Shown: positions 53,883-61,602 of the stretch, in pieces
How positions within the stretch are numbered: position 1 is the first letter of the stretch
Layout: every line of letters starts with the position of its first letter
Source of the DNA: Bacteroidota bacterium
Lineage (GTDB): Bacteria > Bacteroidota > Bacteroidia > Cytophagales > Cyclobacteriaceae
DNA: 64,000 nucleotides
Direction: 5' to 3'
NCBI GenBank assembly: GCA_022567155.1
Contig: JADFHN010000011.1
Coordinates: 1 to 64,000, forward strand
Position numbers and translations under genes: made by a program
Notes under the pieces: model-generated
The model's input: the letters and a program-made list of their open reading frames with translations, nothing else
Databases searched by the model: none
Told to the model about the DNA's origin: nothing

Positions 53883-54275
53883 ATGGCTGTTAAAAAGGTA
53901 AGTAAAACCAGATATTCTGATAAAGAACTAAAAGAATTTGAGGCGATTATATTATCGAAATTGGGAAAAGCCAATAACGAGCTTCAGCAGTTGAAGAATT
54001 CTTTAAGCAGAAGTAACGATACGGGTACCGATGCAACGTCAGGTACGCTCAAAGTACTTGAAGATGGCGCTGACACGATCGAAAAAGAAAACCTGAGCCA
54101 GCTTGCTGCACGTCAGCAAAAATTTATCACTAACCTTGAGAATGCATTGATCCGGATCAAAAACGGAACCTATGGCATTTGTATTAAAACTGGAAAACTC
54201 ATAGATAAAAAACGCCTCAGGGCGGTTCCACATACCACACTTTCGATCAAAGCCAAACTGGAACAGAGCAAATAA
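53883..54275 (+). CDS. TraR/DksA family transcription regulator, cysteine-poor
   Basis: A 130-residue coiled-coil protein of the DksA/TraR family that binds RNA polymerase. The coil (YSDKELKEFEAIILSKLGKANNELQQL) is followed by a zinc-finger-like tail NGTYGICIKTGKLIDKKRLRAVPHTTL. Only one cysteine remains of the four-cysteine finger, as is usual in this phylum, so it probably does not bind zinc. A GTG at 53874 is in frame, but the ATG at 53883 (MAVKKVSK) is favoured. The stop (TAA) abuts the TTG start of scpB. Confidence 0.88.
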   Translation: MAVKKVSKTRYSDKELKEFEAIILSKLGKANNELQQLKNSLSRSNDTGTDATSGTLKVLEDGADTIEKENLSQLAARQQKFITNLENALIRIKNGTYGICIKTGKLIDKKRLRAVPHTTLSIKAKLEQSK

Positions 54276-54833
54276 TTGGATTTTCTTCAAAATCATATTG
54301 AAGCCTTAATATTTTGTTCTCTTTCGCCGATTAAAAAAAGTGAAATAACAGCTTGCCTTACTGAAATGTTTGAAACCGAGGTTCCTGAAAACGACATAAC
54401 GGACGCGCTTAAAAATGTTTCGGATAAATTCGCATCCGATAATTATTCTTTCCACCTTGTAAAAAGTGGAGGTGGTTACCAGTTTCTTACAAAACCGGCG
54501 TACCAGGCGAGCATAAGTATACTGCTGAAACAACAATCGAAAAAAAGGCTCTCAACTTCTGCGCTCGAAACACTATCAGTTATTGCCTACAAGCAGCCTG
54601 TTGCAAAAACAGACGTGGAGCAAATTAGAGGAGTAAATTGCGACTATTCCATTCAAAAATTACTCGATAAAGGGTTAATCGAAATACGAGGTAAAGCAAC
54701 CACTGTTGGACGCCCGATAATCTATGGCACCAGTCCACAGTTTATGGATTATTTTGGAATAAACAACCTGAGCGAACTGCCTTTGTTGAAGGATTTTGCA
54801 ACCGAAGGAAACTCCATTGGTGAGGAAGGCTGA
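54276..54833 (+). CDS. scpB: Segregation and condensation protein B
   Basis: ScpB partners ScpA and SMC in chromosome condensation. The 185-residue protein has two winged-helix repeats: FLQNHIEALIFCSLSPIKKSEI and RLSTSALETLSVIAYKQPVAKTDVEQIRGVN. The next GRPIIYGTSPQFMDYFGI is the family hallmark. The start is TTG at 54276 directly after the preceding stop (TAATTG). Length fits. RluB-like pseudouridine synthase follows. Confidence 0.94.
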   Translation: MDFLQNHIEALIFCSLSPIKKSEITACLTEMFETEVPENDITDALKNVSDKFASDNYSFHLVKSGGGYQFLTKPAYQASISILLKQQSKKRLSTSALETLSVIAYKQPVAKTDVEQIRGVNCDYSIQKLLDKGLIEIRGKATTVGRPIIYGTSPQFMDYFGINNLSELPLLKDFATEGNSIGEEG

Positions 54834-54842
54834 CATTATCCT

Positions 54843-54850
54843 TACTTTTG
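54843..54850 (+). promoter_or_regulatory. -7 box upstream of the pseudouridine synthase
   Basis: TACTTTTG matches TAnnTTTG. It lies 18 bp before the ATG at 54868. Confidence 0.5.
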
Positions 54851-54867
54851 CATCTCATTTCTAAGTG

Positions 54868-55665
54868 ATGAACAAGCGAAAACATGTAAAAAAGACAAGT
54901 GTCTTTTTTAAAAAAACGAAAAGTTTTTCTGAAAAATATCCTGTAATCAATGATGGTCCTATCCGATTGAACCGGTTTATTGCTAAATCCGGAATTTGTT
55001 CGCGGCGTGAGGCCGACAATCTGATTGCCGACGGGAAAATACAGGTCAACGGCAAAGTGATAACCGAAATGGGCTACAAGGTCATGAGGCATGACAACGT
55101 TACCTATGGTAAGACGAAGCTTGATCCCCAGGATTATGTGTATGTTCTGCTGAATAAGCCAAAGGATTTTATAACTACCATGAACGATCCGCAAAATCGC
55201 CGCACGGTAATGGACCTGGTGAAAATACCAGGCGATCAACGAATTTATCCGGTTGGCCGGCTCGACAGAAACACTACGGGATTGCTTTTACTGACCAATG
55301 ATGGCGATCTTACAAAAAAACTTACACATCCGTCGCATAAAGTGGCCAAGATCTATCACATTGTACTTGATAAACCGTTGCGGAATACGGACTTGATGCG
55401 CATCCGGTCAGGTTTTGAACTCGAAGACGGAATGGCGAAGATTGATAAAATCGAAGTTATTTCAATCGGCCGGAAAGAAATTGGCCTGGAAATCCATATT
55501 GGGAAAAACCGAATCGTGAGAAGAATATTCGAACATCTGGGATATGAGGTCGTCAAACTTGACCGGGTGTACTATGCCGGACTTACAAAAAAGGATATTT
55601 CCAGAGGTAAATGGAGGTTTTTGACCGAAAATGAGAAAATAAGGTTAAAGCACTTTTTAAAATAG
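54868..55665 (+). CDS. rluB: rRNA pseudouridine synthase (RluB/E/F family)
   Basis: A 265-residue enzyme that converts uridine to pseudouridine in 23S rRNA. A basic N-terminal extension (KRKHVKKTSVFFKKTKSF) precedes the S4 domain (LNRFIAKSGICSRREADNLIADGKIQVNGK). The catalytic domain has YVLLNKPKDFITT, GRLDRNTTGLLLLTNDG with the active aspartate, and NRIVRRIFEHLGYEV. It belongs to the RluB/RluE/RluF class; which site is modified cannot be told. A GTG at 54865 is in frame, but ATG at 54868 is likely. It follows scpB with a -7 box between. Confidence 0.93.
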   Translation: MNKRKHVKKTSVFFKKTKSFSEKYPVINDGPIRLNRFIAKSGICSRREADNLIADGKIQVNGKVITEMGYKVMRHDNVTYGKTKLDPQDYVYVLLNKPKDFITTMNDPQNRRTVMDLVKIPGDQRIYPVGRLDRNTTGLLLLTNDGDLTKKLTHPSHKVAKIYHIVLDKPLRNTDLMRIRSGFELEDGMAKIDKIEVISIGRKEIGLEIHIGKNRIVRRIFEHLGYEVVKLDRVYYAGLTKKDISRGKWRFLTENEKIRLKHFLK

Positions 55666-55711
55666 TATGCATGCATAATTTATTGTGTTTTTTTATATTT
55701 TTATGCTAAAT

Positions 55712-55737
55712 AAAAAAAGCCTCCTTACGAAGGCTTT
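55712..55737 (-). terminator. Terminator of tRNA-Phe
   Basis: On the minus strand AAAGCCT and AGGCTTT pair around an 8-base loop and are followed by TTTTTTTATT. It starts at the CCA end of the tRNA. Confidence 0.8.
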
Positions 55738-55812
55738 GGTGGTGATGAGTGGACTCGAACCACCGACTCACGGATTTTCAGTCCGATGCTCTACCACCTG
55801 AGCTACATCACC
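55737..55812 (-). tRNA. tRNA-Phe (GAA)
   Basis: The 76-base cloverleaf is GGTGATG acceptor, D arm GCTC/GAGC, anticodon loop CTGAAAA (GAA) in stem TCGGA/TCCGT, variable GAGTC, T arm GGTGG/CCACT, acceptor CATCACC, discriminator A and encoded CCA. The only irregularity is a T-T mismatch at the outer pair (27-43) of the anticodon stem. Confidence 0.96.
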
Positions 55813-55825
55813 GTAAAAGAGGGCA

Positions 55826-55833
55826 CAAAACTA
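55826..55833 (-). promoter_or_regulatory. -7 box of tRNA-Phe
   Basis: TAGTTTTG on the minus strand, 14 bp before the mature tRNA start, fits TAnnTTTG. Confidence 0.5.
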
Positions 55834-55869
55834 ATACAATAATTTTGTGCCATCAAGGCTTAAAAAAAT

Positions 55870-56260
55870 TTGAAGTTACCCTAGTTTTTGAGTGAATCCC
55901 AACCCTAATTGTGCGATGTCTATACCAGGTAGTTTGGCTACGGTTATTTTGCCCGGTAAATGCCTGCTGTAACTCCAAATTTTTGTCCCAATTCAAGCCC
56001 ATTACCTGGTTCAAGCTTATTTGTATTCATTGGTGTAAGATTTTCTGCCTGGCAATAAGGTGGTGTAATACACTATAAACTGGTCTGAGCGTCCGCTCAG
56101 ACCCCAGATGAAGTTTTCATATCATTGATTATTTATTTTTATGTTTACAAAAAGTTACCCCGTTTTATATAAAATGTACATTTCCACTTGCGAAAACTAT
56201 CAACACCTTGACATTGAGTGAGTTACAAGATTTTATATCAAAATTTCGGGGTAACTTCAA
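55870..56260. repeat. 391-bp segment bounded by inverted repeats
   Basis: TTGAAGTTACCC (55870-55881) and GGGTAACTTCAA (56249-56260) are perfect 12-bp inverted ends, each next to AT-rich DNA. Could be a decayed mobile element; no transposase remnant is readable. Confidence 0.5.
56082..56103. other. Perfect 9-bp hairpin
   Basis: GGTCTGAGC GTCC GCTCAGACC, inside the 391-bp segment. No T-run follows. Confidence 0.5.
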
Positions 56261-56336
56261 TTAAAAAAATTATGTAATGAATAATTAAAAACTACTTTGT
56301 ATATTACTTCCCAAAGGGTTTAAACAGCCTTTTAAC

Positions 56337-57653
56337 ATGGCATACCTTCAGCAGATTATCTTTTTTGTAATACTTTCCGCAGCGGGTTATATTCTTTGGA
56401 AAAGAGTTACCCTGATACGTAGCAATATTCTTTTAGGGAAGGATCTCGACCGGACGGATAACCGTTCTGAACGGTTAAAGTCGATGCTGCTCGTGGCATT
56501 CGGTCAGCGTAAGATGTTTAAAAACATAACTCCGGCCATCCTTCATTTGTTTGTGTATGTGGGATTCATAGTGATCAACCTCGAAGTGCTCGAATTCATC
56601 ATCGACGGGCTTGCAGGAACACACCGGATTTTTGCTCCTTACCTTGGCAGCTTTTACAATGTATTGATGAATATTTTCGAATTTCTTGCTGCGAGTGTGC
56701 TAATAGCTTGCATCGTATTTCTTTTCAGAAGAAATGTATTCAAGGTAAAACGTTTCACACAACCGGAAATGACTTCTTGGCCCTTGCTGGATGCCAACCT
56801 TATTCTGATCACAGAAATTTTACTTATGCTGGCTATCCTCAGTATGAATGCTACAGACCAGGTACTGCAAACCCGTGGTATTAACGGGTATATTTTTACC
56901 GGCCAATTGGTATTTAGCAGTTTACTGGTACCTCTTTTTGACGGATTACCTGCAGGCTGGCTGGTATTTATAGAGCGTTTTGCCTGGTGGTTTCATATAA
57001 TCGGAATACTCGGCTTTGCGGTTTATATTACCTATTCAAAACATTTACATATCTTCATGGCTTTCCCAAACACCTGGTATTCCGATCTTGCCCCCATGGG
57101 TAAAATGGAAAGTATGGATTCGGTGACCAATGAGGTAAAGATCATGCTTGGGCTTACTACCGACGAGGGTTCCGCCCAGGCGCCCGAAGAAATTGGCAGG
57201 TTTGGCGTAAAAGATATTAATGACCTTACCTGGAAGAACCTGATGGACGCCTATACATGTACCGAATGCGGAAGATGTACAGCCGAATGTCCAGCCAATC
57301 AAACCGGCAAGAAACTTTCGCCTCGTAAGATCATGATGGATGTCAGAGACAGAATGGAGGAAGTGGGAAACAGTCTGGCTAAAAACGGAAAAGGACTTGA
57401 CGACGGAAAATCGTTGCTGGGAGACTATATTACCAAAGAAGAACTGAATGCCTGCACTTCATGCAATGCCTGTGTGGAAGCATGTCCGGTTCTTATAGAC
57501 CCGTTGCAAATAATACTTGAAATGCGCAGGTACATTGCCATGGAAGAATCAGGTTCGCCAGCGCAGTGGAACATAATGTTTCAAAATATCGAAACCAGTT
57601 TTTCGCCCTGGAAATTTGCACCTACGGACCGATTTAACTGGGAGAAGAAATAA
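56337..57653 (+). CDS. Membrane-bound Fe-S oxidoreductase (HdrD/GlpC-like N-terminal half)
   Basis: A 438-residue redox protein with about five N-terminal membrane helices (to residue 240) followed by two 4Fe-4S ferredoxin motifs: CTECGRCTAECP (about 306-317) and CTSCNACVEACPVL (about 375-388). Several histidines in the helices (PAILHLFVYVG) could bind heme b. It precedes a CCG-domain gene by 56 bp. Together they resemble a split heterodisulfide reductase or membrane quinone-linked dehydrogenase. The electron donor or acceptor is unknown. Confidence 0.87.
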   Translation: MAYLQQIIFFVILSAAGYILWKRVTLIRSNILLGKDLDRTDNRSERLKSMLLVAFGQRKMFKNITPAILHLFVYVGFIVINLEVLEFIIDGLAGTHRIFAPYLGSFYNVLMNIFEFLAASVLIACIVFLFRRNVFKVKRFTQPEMTSWPLLDANLILITEILLMLAILSMNATDQVLQTRGINGYIFTGQLVFSSLLVPLFDGLPAGWLVFIERFAWWFHIIGILGFAVYITYSKHLHIFMAFPNTWYSDLAPMGKMESMDSVTNEVKIMLGLTTDEGSAQAPEEIGRFGVKDINDLTWKNLMDAYTCTECGRCTAECPANQTGKKLSPRKIMMDVRDRMEEVGNSLAKNGKGLDDGKSLLGDYITKEELNACTSCNACVEACPVLIDPLQIILEMRRYIAMEESGSPAQWNIMFQNIETSFSPWKFAPTDRFNWEKK

Positions 57654-57709
57654 ACAAATGGAATTTGTGCAAACATGCAATAAGCAGATATATAAATATC
57701 AGATAGAAA

Positions 57710-58510
57710 ATGGATGAAGCTCCGAAATTGAACGTACCCGTAATGGCTGAACTTACCGCAAAAAATGAATCTCCTGAAATTCTCTTTTGGGTAGGATGCG
57801 CAGGATCGTATGACGAACGGTATCAAAAAGTAACACGGGCTTTCATAAAAATTCTTAATAAAATAAACATCAGCTACGCAGTGTTGGGAACTGAAGAAAC
57901 CTGCACAGGCGATCCGGCAAGAAGGGCAGGGAATGAGTTTCTCTTTCAGATGCAGGCCATAGCAAACATTCAGGTGCTTGACAGGTATAATATTAAAAAA
58001 ATCGTAACGGCATGTCCCCACTGCTTTAATACGCTAAAAAATGAGTATCCTGATCTCGGGGGCAATTATGATGTGATCCATCATTCGGTCTTTCTGCAAC
58101 AGCTTATTGATGAAGGTAAAATCAAAGTAAAGGAAGGCGGAAGTTTCAAAGGGAAGAAAATCACCTATCACGATTCCTGCTTCCTTGGCCGGGCCAATGA
58201 TATTTATGAAGCTCCACGCAAGATACTGGAAGAAATGGACGCGCATCTTGTTGAAATGAAAAATTTCAAGAGCCGGGGACTTTGCTGCGGTGCGGGTGGG
58301 GCCCAGATGTTTAAAGAAGCCGAACCCGGAGCCGAAGAGATCTATGATAAGCGTACCACCGAAGCGCTGGCCACCGGAGCCAGTGTAATTGCTTCTGCCT
58401 GTCCGTTTTGTATGACTATGTTGTCAGATGGCATAAAAAACAAAGAGAAGGAATCGGAGGTTGAAGTAAAGGATATTGCCGAAATCGTAGCAGAATCACT
58501 GAATCTTTAA
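57710..58510 (+). CDS. CCG-domain (Fe-S)-binding protein
   Basis: A 266-residue soluble partner with two cysteine-rich CCG repeats: VGCAGSYDERYQK ... TGDPARRAGNEF ... CPHCFNTLKNEYP, and HDSCFLGRAND ... GLCCGAGGAQMF ... CPFCMTML. Such domains bind non-cubane Fe-S clusters and carry the active site in heterodisulfide reductase-like enzymes. It is 56 bp after the membrane Fe-S gene and presumably forms a complex with it. Substrate unknown. Confidence 0.9.
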   Translation: MDEAPKLNVPVMAELTAKNESPEILFWVGCAGSYDERYQKVTRAFIKILNKINISYAVLGTEETCTGDPARRAGNEFLFQMQAIANIQVLDRYNIKKIVTACPHCFNTLKNEYPDLGGNYDVIHHSVFLQQLIDEGKIKVKEGGSFKGKKITYHDSCFLGRANDIYEAPRKILEEMDAHLVEMKNFKSRGLCCGAGGAQMFKEAEPGAEEIYDKRTTEALATGASVIASACPFCMTMLSDGIKNKEKESEVEVKDIAEIVAESLNL

Positions 58511-58536
58511 CGGTAAATTCCAATGATTTAGTTAAT

Positions 58537-58663
58537 GTCTGTCCATAAAGTCCGCAAATTTAAAAAAATGCCGTGCCTACCGGCAGCCAAAGCCTCTGGC
58601 GACGGCACGCAGGCATGGCATTTTTTTTAAATCTCAAATCATCATTACTTTATAGATAGACTC
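58537..58663 (-). repeat. MITE-like palindromic element, copy 2
   Basis: On the minus strand it begins GAGTCTATCTATAAAGTAAT and continues GATGATTTGAGATTTAAA, matching the start of the 23740-23882 copy. It ends CTTTATGGACAGAC. The centre is a different GC-rich inverted block (about 58570-58612). Confidence 0.75.
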
Positions 58664-58842
58664 TAGTTAATGATGTGTCTGAGGACCAGGAGTGCAGCCG
58701 GTCTGGCCATCGATAAAGCTTATCGATACCAATCTAAATGTAAAAAGCTGATATTCAGTTCATTAACTAACTTTCATCCGTTACTGACGTAAATGCAGGC
58801 ATTATTAAAGAATCAATTAAACTAATATTCTTCCTTTTTCGT

Positions 58843-58850
58843 TAATTTTG
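58843..58850 (+). promoter_or_regulatory. -7 box upstream of the 58874 gene
   Basis: TAATTTTG fits TAnnTTTG, 24 bp before the ATG. Confidence 0.5.
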
Positions 58851-58873
58851 AATATAAATTACCTTTTAAGAAA

Positions 58874-59356
58874 ATGTTTGTGGATTTTGATAAAATGGCA
58901 CGGGATTCCAGGGTTTGGCTATACCAGTCAGACCGGGATTTAACTGCGGAAGAACAAAATTATATACTTGAGCAAACCGAAAAGTTTCTCAACACCTGGG
59001 TGGCGCATGGCACGAATCTTAATAGTTCGGTTAAAATATTTTATAAACGTTTTCTGGTTATACTTGTGGATGAGAAATTCGCAAGCGTAAGCGGGTGTTC
59101 GATCGACTCGTCTGTACGTTTTGTAAAAGCACTTGAAACGGAGTTGAATGTTAATTTCTTTGACAGAACGAAGGTGGCGTTTCTCGATGATGGCAATGTC
59201 TTTCTCGAATCGCTGAATAAAATAAAAAACCGGATTTCTGAAGGAATCATTTCAGGAGATACACTCACATTCAACAATCTGATAAAAAATAAAGCAGAAC
59301 TGGAGGAAAGCTGGATGGTGCCTGCATCTGAAACCTGGCTGAGCAGGTACCTATAG
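58874..59356 (+). CDS. Conserved hypothetical cytosolic protein
   Basis: A 160-residue soluble protein, mixed alpha-beta (MARDSRVWLYQSDRDLTAEEQ, FYKRFLVILVDEKFASVSGCSIDSSVRF, NRISEGIISGDTLTFNNL). This profile matches a family in Bacteroidetes often labelled ABC transporter ATPase, but I see no Walker A or other ATPase motif, so that label looks wrong. It starts a short run with the PorE-like OmpA gene (about 25 bp later). Function is unknown. Confidence 0.82.
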   Translation: MFVDFDKMARDSRVWLYQSDRDLTAEEQNYILEQTEKFLNTWVAHGTNLNSSVKIFYKRFLVILVDEKFASVSGCSIDSSVRFVKALETELNVNFFDRTKVAFLDDGNVFLESLNKIKNRISEGIISGDTLTFNNLIKNKAELEESWMVPASETWLSRYL

Positions 59357-59380
59357 CGATACTAGACAATTAATTTGGTA

Positions 59381-61447
59381 ATGATGGCAAAGAAAGTATA
59401 TCTATTGAGTGTTTTATTTTTACTTGCTTTAACAGTTTCGGGTCAGAAAAGCGCCATCAAAAAAGGCACAAAGAAAATTAAAAGAGGGGAATATAATGAA
59501 GCCATAGCATATTTTCAGAAAGCCTTCGACGATCCGGAGTATAAGGGTGAATCGAGTTTTCATATTGCTGAAGCCTATCGGCTATCCAACCGGTTACATA
59601 AGGCTTCGCCTTACTATAAGGATGCCATTAATAACAGGTACAATGATCCCAATGCCTTATTTTATTATGCTTTTTCGCTAAAAATATCAGGAGAATATGC
59701 AGATGCCGAAAGGCAGTTGAAGCGTTTTCTGGAAGTGGCAGAGGATCCATTTTATATAAGCAGAGCGGAGGAAGAACTCGACAACTTATCGTACCTGATC
59801 ATCCTTTCGGAGAAAAAGAATTATTACCGTGTAAAAAACCTTGCAGCTATTAATACAAAAAATGACGAATATTCGCCGGTGTATAACAACGGGGAACTGT
59901 ATTTTACCAGCAACAGGGAATCCGGCAAGATTTACAAAGCAACAGGCACATCATTTACGGATATCTATAAGGTTAAGACCAGCGGGGCCAATGTGGATGC
60001 CACTACCATTCAGCGGCTTGGGGATGAAATTAATTTTTACAATGTAAATGAAGGTACCCTTGCCTTTTCACCGGATGGAAAGACAATGGTGTTTGCACGT
60101 GGCAACAGTGGCAAAAGGCGAGGGACACAAGATGTGGATTTATATATCAGCCGGTTCAGAAACAAAAAATGGTCCGAACCGAGATTGCTCAGTATCAATG
60201 ATCCGGAAACATGGGATTCTACACCGGCATTCAGTACCGATGGGCGGACATTGTACTTTGCTTCGAACCGGGCCGGGGGCGAAGGGGGGATTGACCTGTA
60301 TTCTTCCCGGATAGACCGGAGAGGCAGATACAGTAAACCAAAAAATCTGGGTCCTGAAATAAATACAGCAGGTGATGAAATGTTTCCCTATGTAGCAGAC
60401 GATGCAAGCCTGTATTTTTCATCTTCCGGCCAGCCGGGTTTTGGCGGACTGGACATATTAGTTGCCAAACGAAAAAGCGGAAGAATAATCGTTGAAAACC
60501 TGGGAAAGCCGATGAATTCAAGCTATGATGATTTTTCCTTCTTTCTTTATAAACCAGACCGGGGATTTTTTGCTTCGAACAGGCCTGAATCTAAAGGGAA
60601 TGATGATATTTATACGTTTCTTAATAACGACCCGAACCTGAAAACTGTGAATTACTACCTGGCCGGGATAACCAAAACGCACGATGAAAATGAAAATGAA
60701 GTGATCCTTGCCAATGTGAAGGTGCAATTACTTGATTTTAAAGATGAGGTACTGGACGAATTGGTTACGGACCGGGACGGCAAATTTAATTTCAGGGTGT
60801 ATGAACAGGAACGTTATACATTGTTCGGCGAAAAGCAGGGCAGCGATGCGGAGAATTATTTCGTTACACGCCTGGAATTTACGACCGTAGGAAAATCCAT
60901 TCCACAGGAAGAACTAACCCAACTTGTTAACAATGTTACGTTTGATACCACACTTGTACTTGACCGGATTGTAATTGATAAGGCGATCATACTTGAAAAT
61001 ATCTATTACGACTTTGCCAGGTGGGATATCACACCCGAAGCTGGCATAGAGCTTGACAAACTGGTGGACATCATGTATGACAATCCGGATATTGTGATCG
61101 AGCTCAGTTCACACACCGATAGCGTGGATACCGAATCCTATAACATCCGTCTCTCACAGCGCAGGGCAGAATCGGCAGTCAATTACATCGTTAGCACAGG
61201 CGTTGACAGAAACCGTATCACTGCGAAAGGGTACGGTGAATCGAGGCATATTGCACGAAACACAAACCCTGACGGAACAGACAATCCGGAGGGCAGAGCT
61301 AAAAACAGACGTACGGAATTTAAAGTGGTTAGAAGAGATAAGACCAGGCTCCAGAACAACACTGACAACGATGCGGAATTTGACGAAGATAAATTCTTTG
61401 AAGACAAGAAAGGAACGCTGAAGAAGAAAGGGAATAATAACAGATAA
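59381..61447 (+). CDS. PorE-like OmpA-family protein (TPR, WD40-like propeller, CRD, OmpA)
   Basis: A 688-residue exported protein. Order: signal peptide (about 1-21, ending TVSGQ), a TPR domain (about 25-125), five PD40-type propeller strands such as YSPVYNNGELYFTSNRE, TPAFSTDGRTLYFASNR and FSFFLYKPDRGFFASNR (about 160-400), a carboxypeptidase-regulatory domain (about 440-515) and a C-terminal OmpA peptidoglycan-binding domain (NIYYDFARWDITPEA, HTDSVDTESYN). This domain order is that of PorE, the type IX secretion periplasmic component that binds peptidoglycan. No lipobox is present, unlike PorE, so it may be a related OmpA protein. A TTG at 59375 is in frame; ATG 59381 is chosen. Confidence 0.87.
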   Translation: MMAKKVYLLSVLFLLALTVSGQKSAIKKGTKKIKRGEYNEAIAYFQKAFDDPEYKGESSFHIAEAYRLSNRLHKASPYYKDAINNRYNDPNALFYYAFSLKISGEYADAERQLKRFLEVAEDPFYISRAEEELDNLSYLIILSEKKNYYRVKNLAAINTKNDEYSPVYNNGELYFTSNRESGKIYKATGTSFTDIYKVKTSGANVDATTIQRLGDEINFYNVNEGTLAFSPDGKTMVFARGNSGKRRGTQDVDLYISRFRNKKWSEPRLLSINDPETWDSTPAFSTDGRTLYFASNRAGGEGGIDLYSSRIDRRGRYSKPKNLGPEINTAGDEMFPYVADDASLYFSSSGQPGFGGLDILVAKRKSGRIIVENLGKPMNSSYDDFSFFLYKPDRGFFASNRPESKGNDDIYTFLNNDPNLKTVNYYLAGITKTHDENENEVILANVKVQLLDFKDEVLDELVTDRDGKFNFRVYEQERYTLFGEKQGSDAENYFVTRLEFTTVGKSIPQEELTQLVNNVTFDTTLVLDRIVIDKAIILENIYYDFARWDITPEAGIELDKLVDIMYDNPDIVIELSSHTDSVDTESYNIRLSQRRAESAVNYIVSTGVDRNRITAKGYGESRHIARNTNPDGTDNPEGRAKNRRTEFKVVRRDKTRLQNNTDNDAEFDEDKFFEDKKGTLKKKGNNNR

Positions 61448-61573
61448 CCGGGAAAGATTAATACCTGCGTTTGATTGTACAGCAAGTTAACTACATCAGG
61501 CTTGAAAATACTTTTTTCGCTGCACATACCAAAAGCGGTTTGCATGATCATGCATTTGTTAGAAAGGTTGTTG

Positions 61574-61581
61574 TATTTTTG
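61574..61581 (+). promoter_or_regulatory. -7 box upstream of purM
   Basis: TATTTTTG fits TAnnTTTG and is followed by CCCC. A TTTG lies 15 bp upstream. It is 21 bp before the ATG. Confidence 0.5.
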
Positions 61582-61602
61582 CCCCTTTAATTATAACCCC
61601 TT

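Larger units (their letters stand above)
55813..56336. other. 520-bp intergenic region with inverted-repeat ends
   Basis: Beyond the tRNA promoter, it holds a 391-bp segment (55870-56260) with TTGAAGTTACCC ends, an internal inverted copy at 56152-56161, and a perfect hairpin GGTCTGAGC/GCTCAGACC at 56082-56103. No protein-coding frame. Confidence 0.5.
58511..58873. other. 360-bp intergenic region containing a MITE-like element
   Basis: It contains the second MITE-like copy (58537-58663), a perfect ATCGATAA/TTATCGAT hairpin with loop AGC (58709-58727), and a -7 box at 58843-58850. The rest, 58728-58842, has nothing I recognise. Confidence 0.6.
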
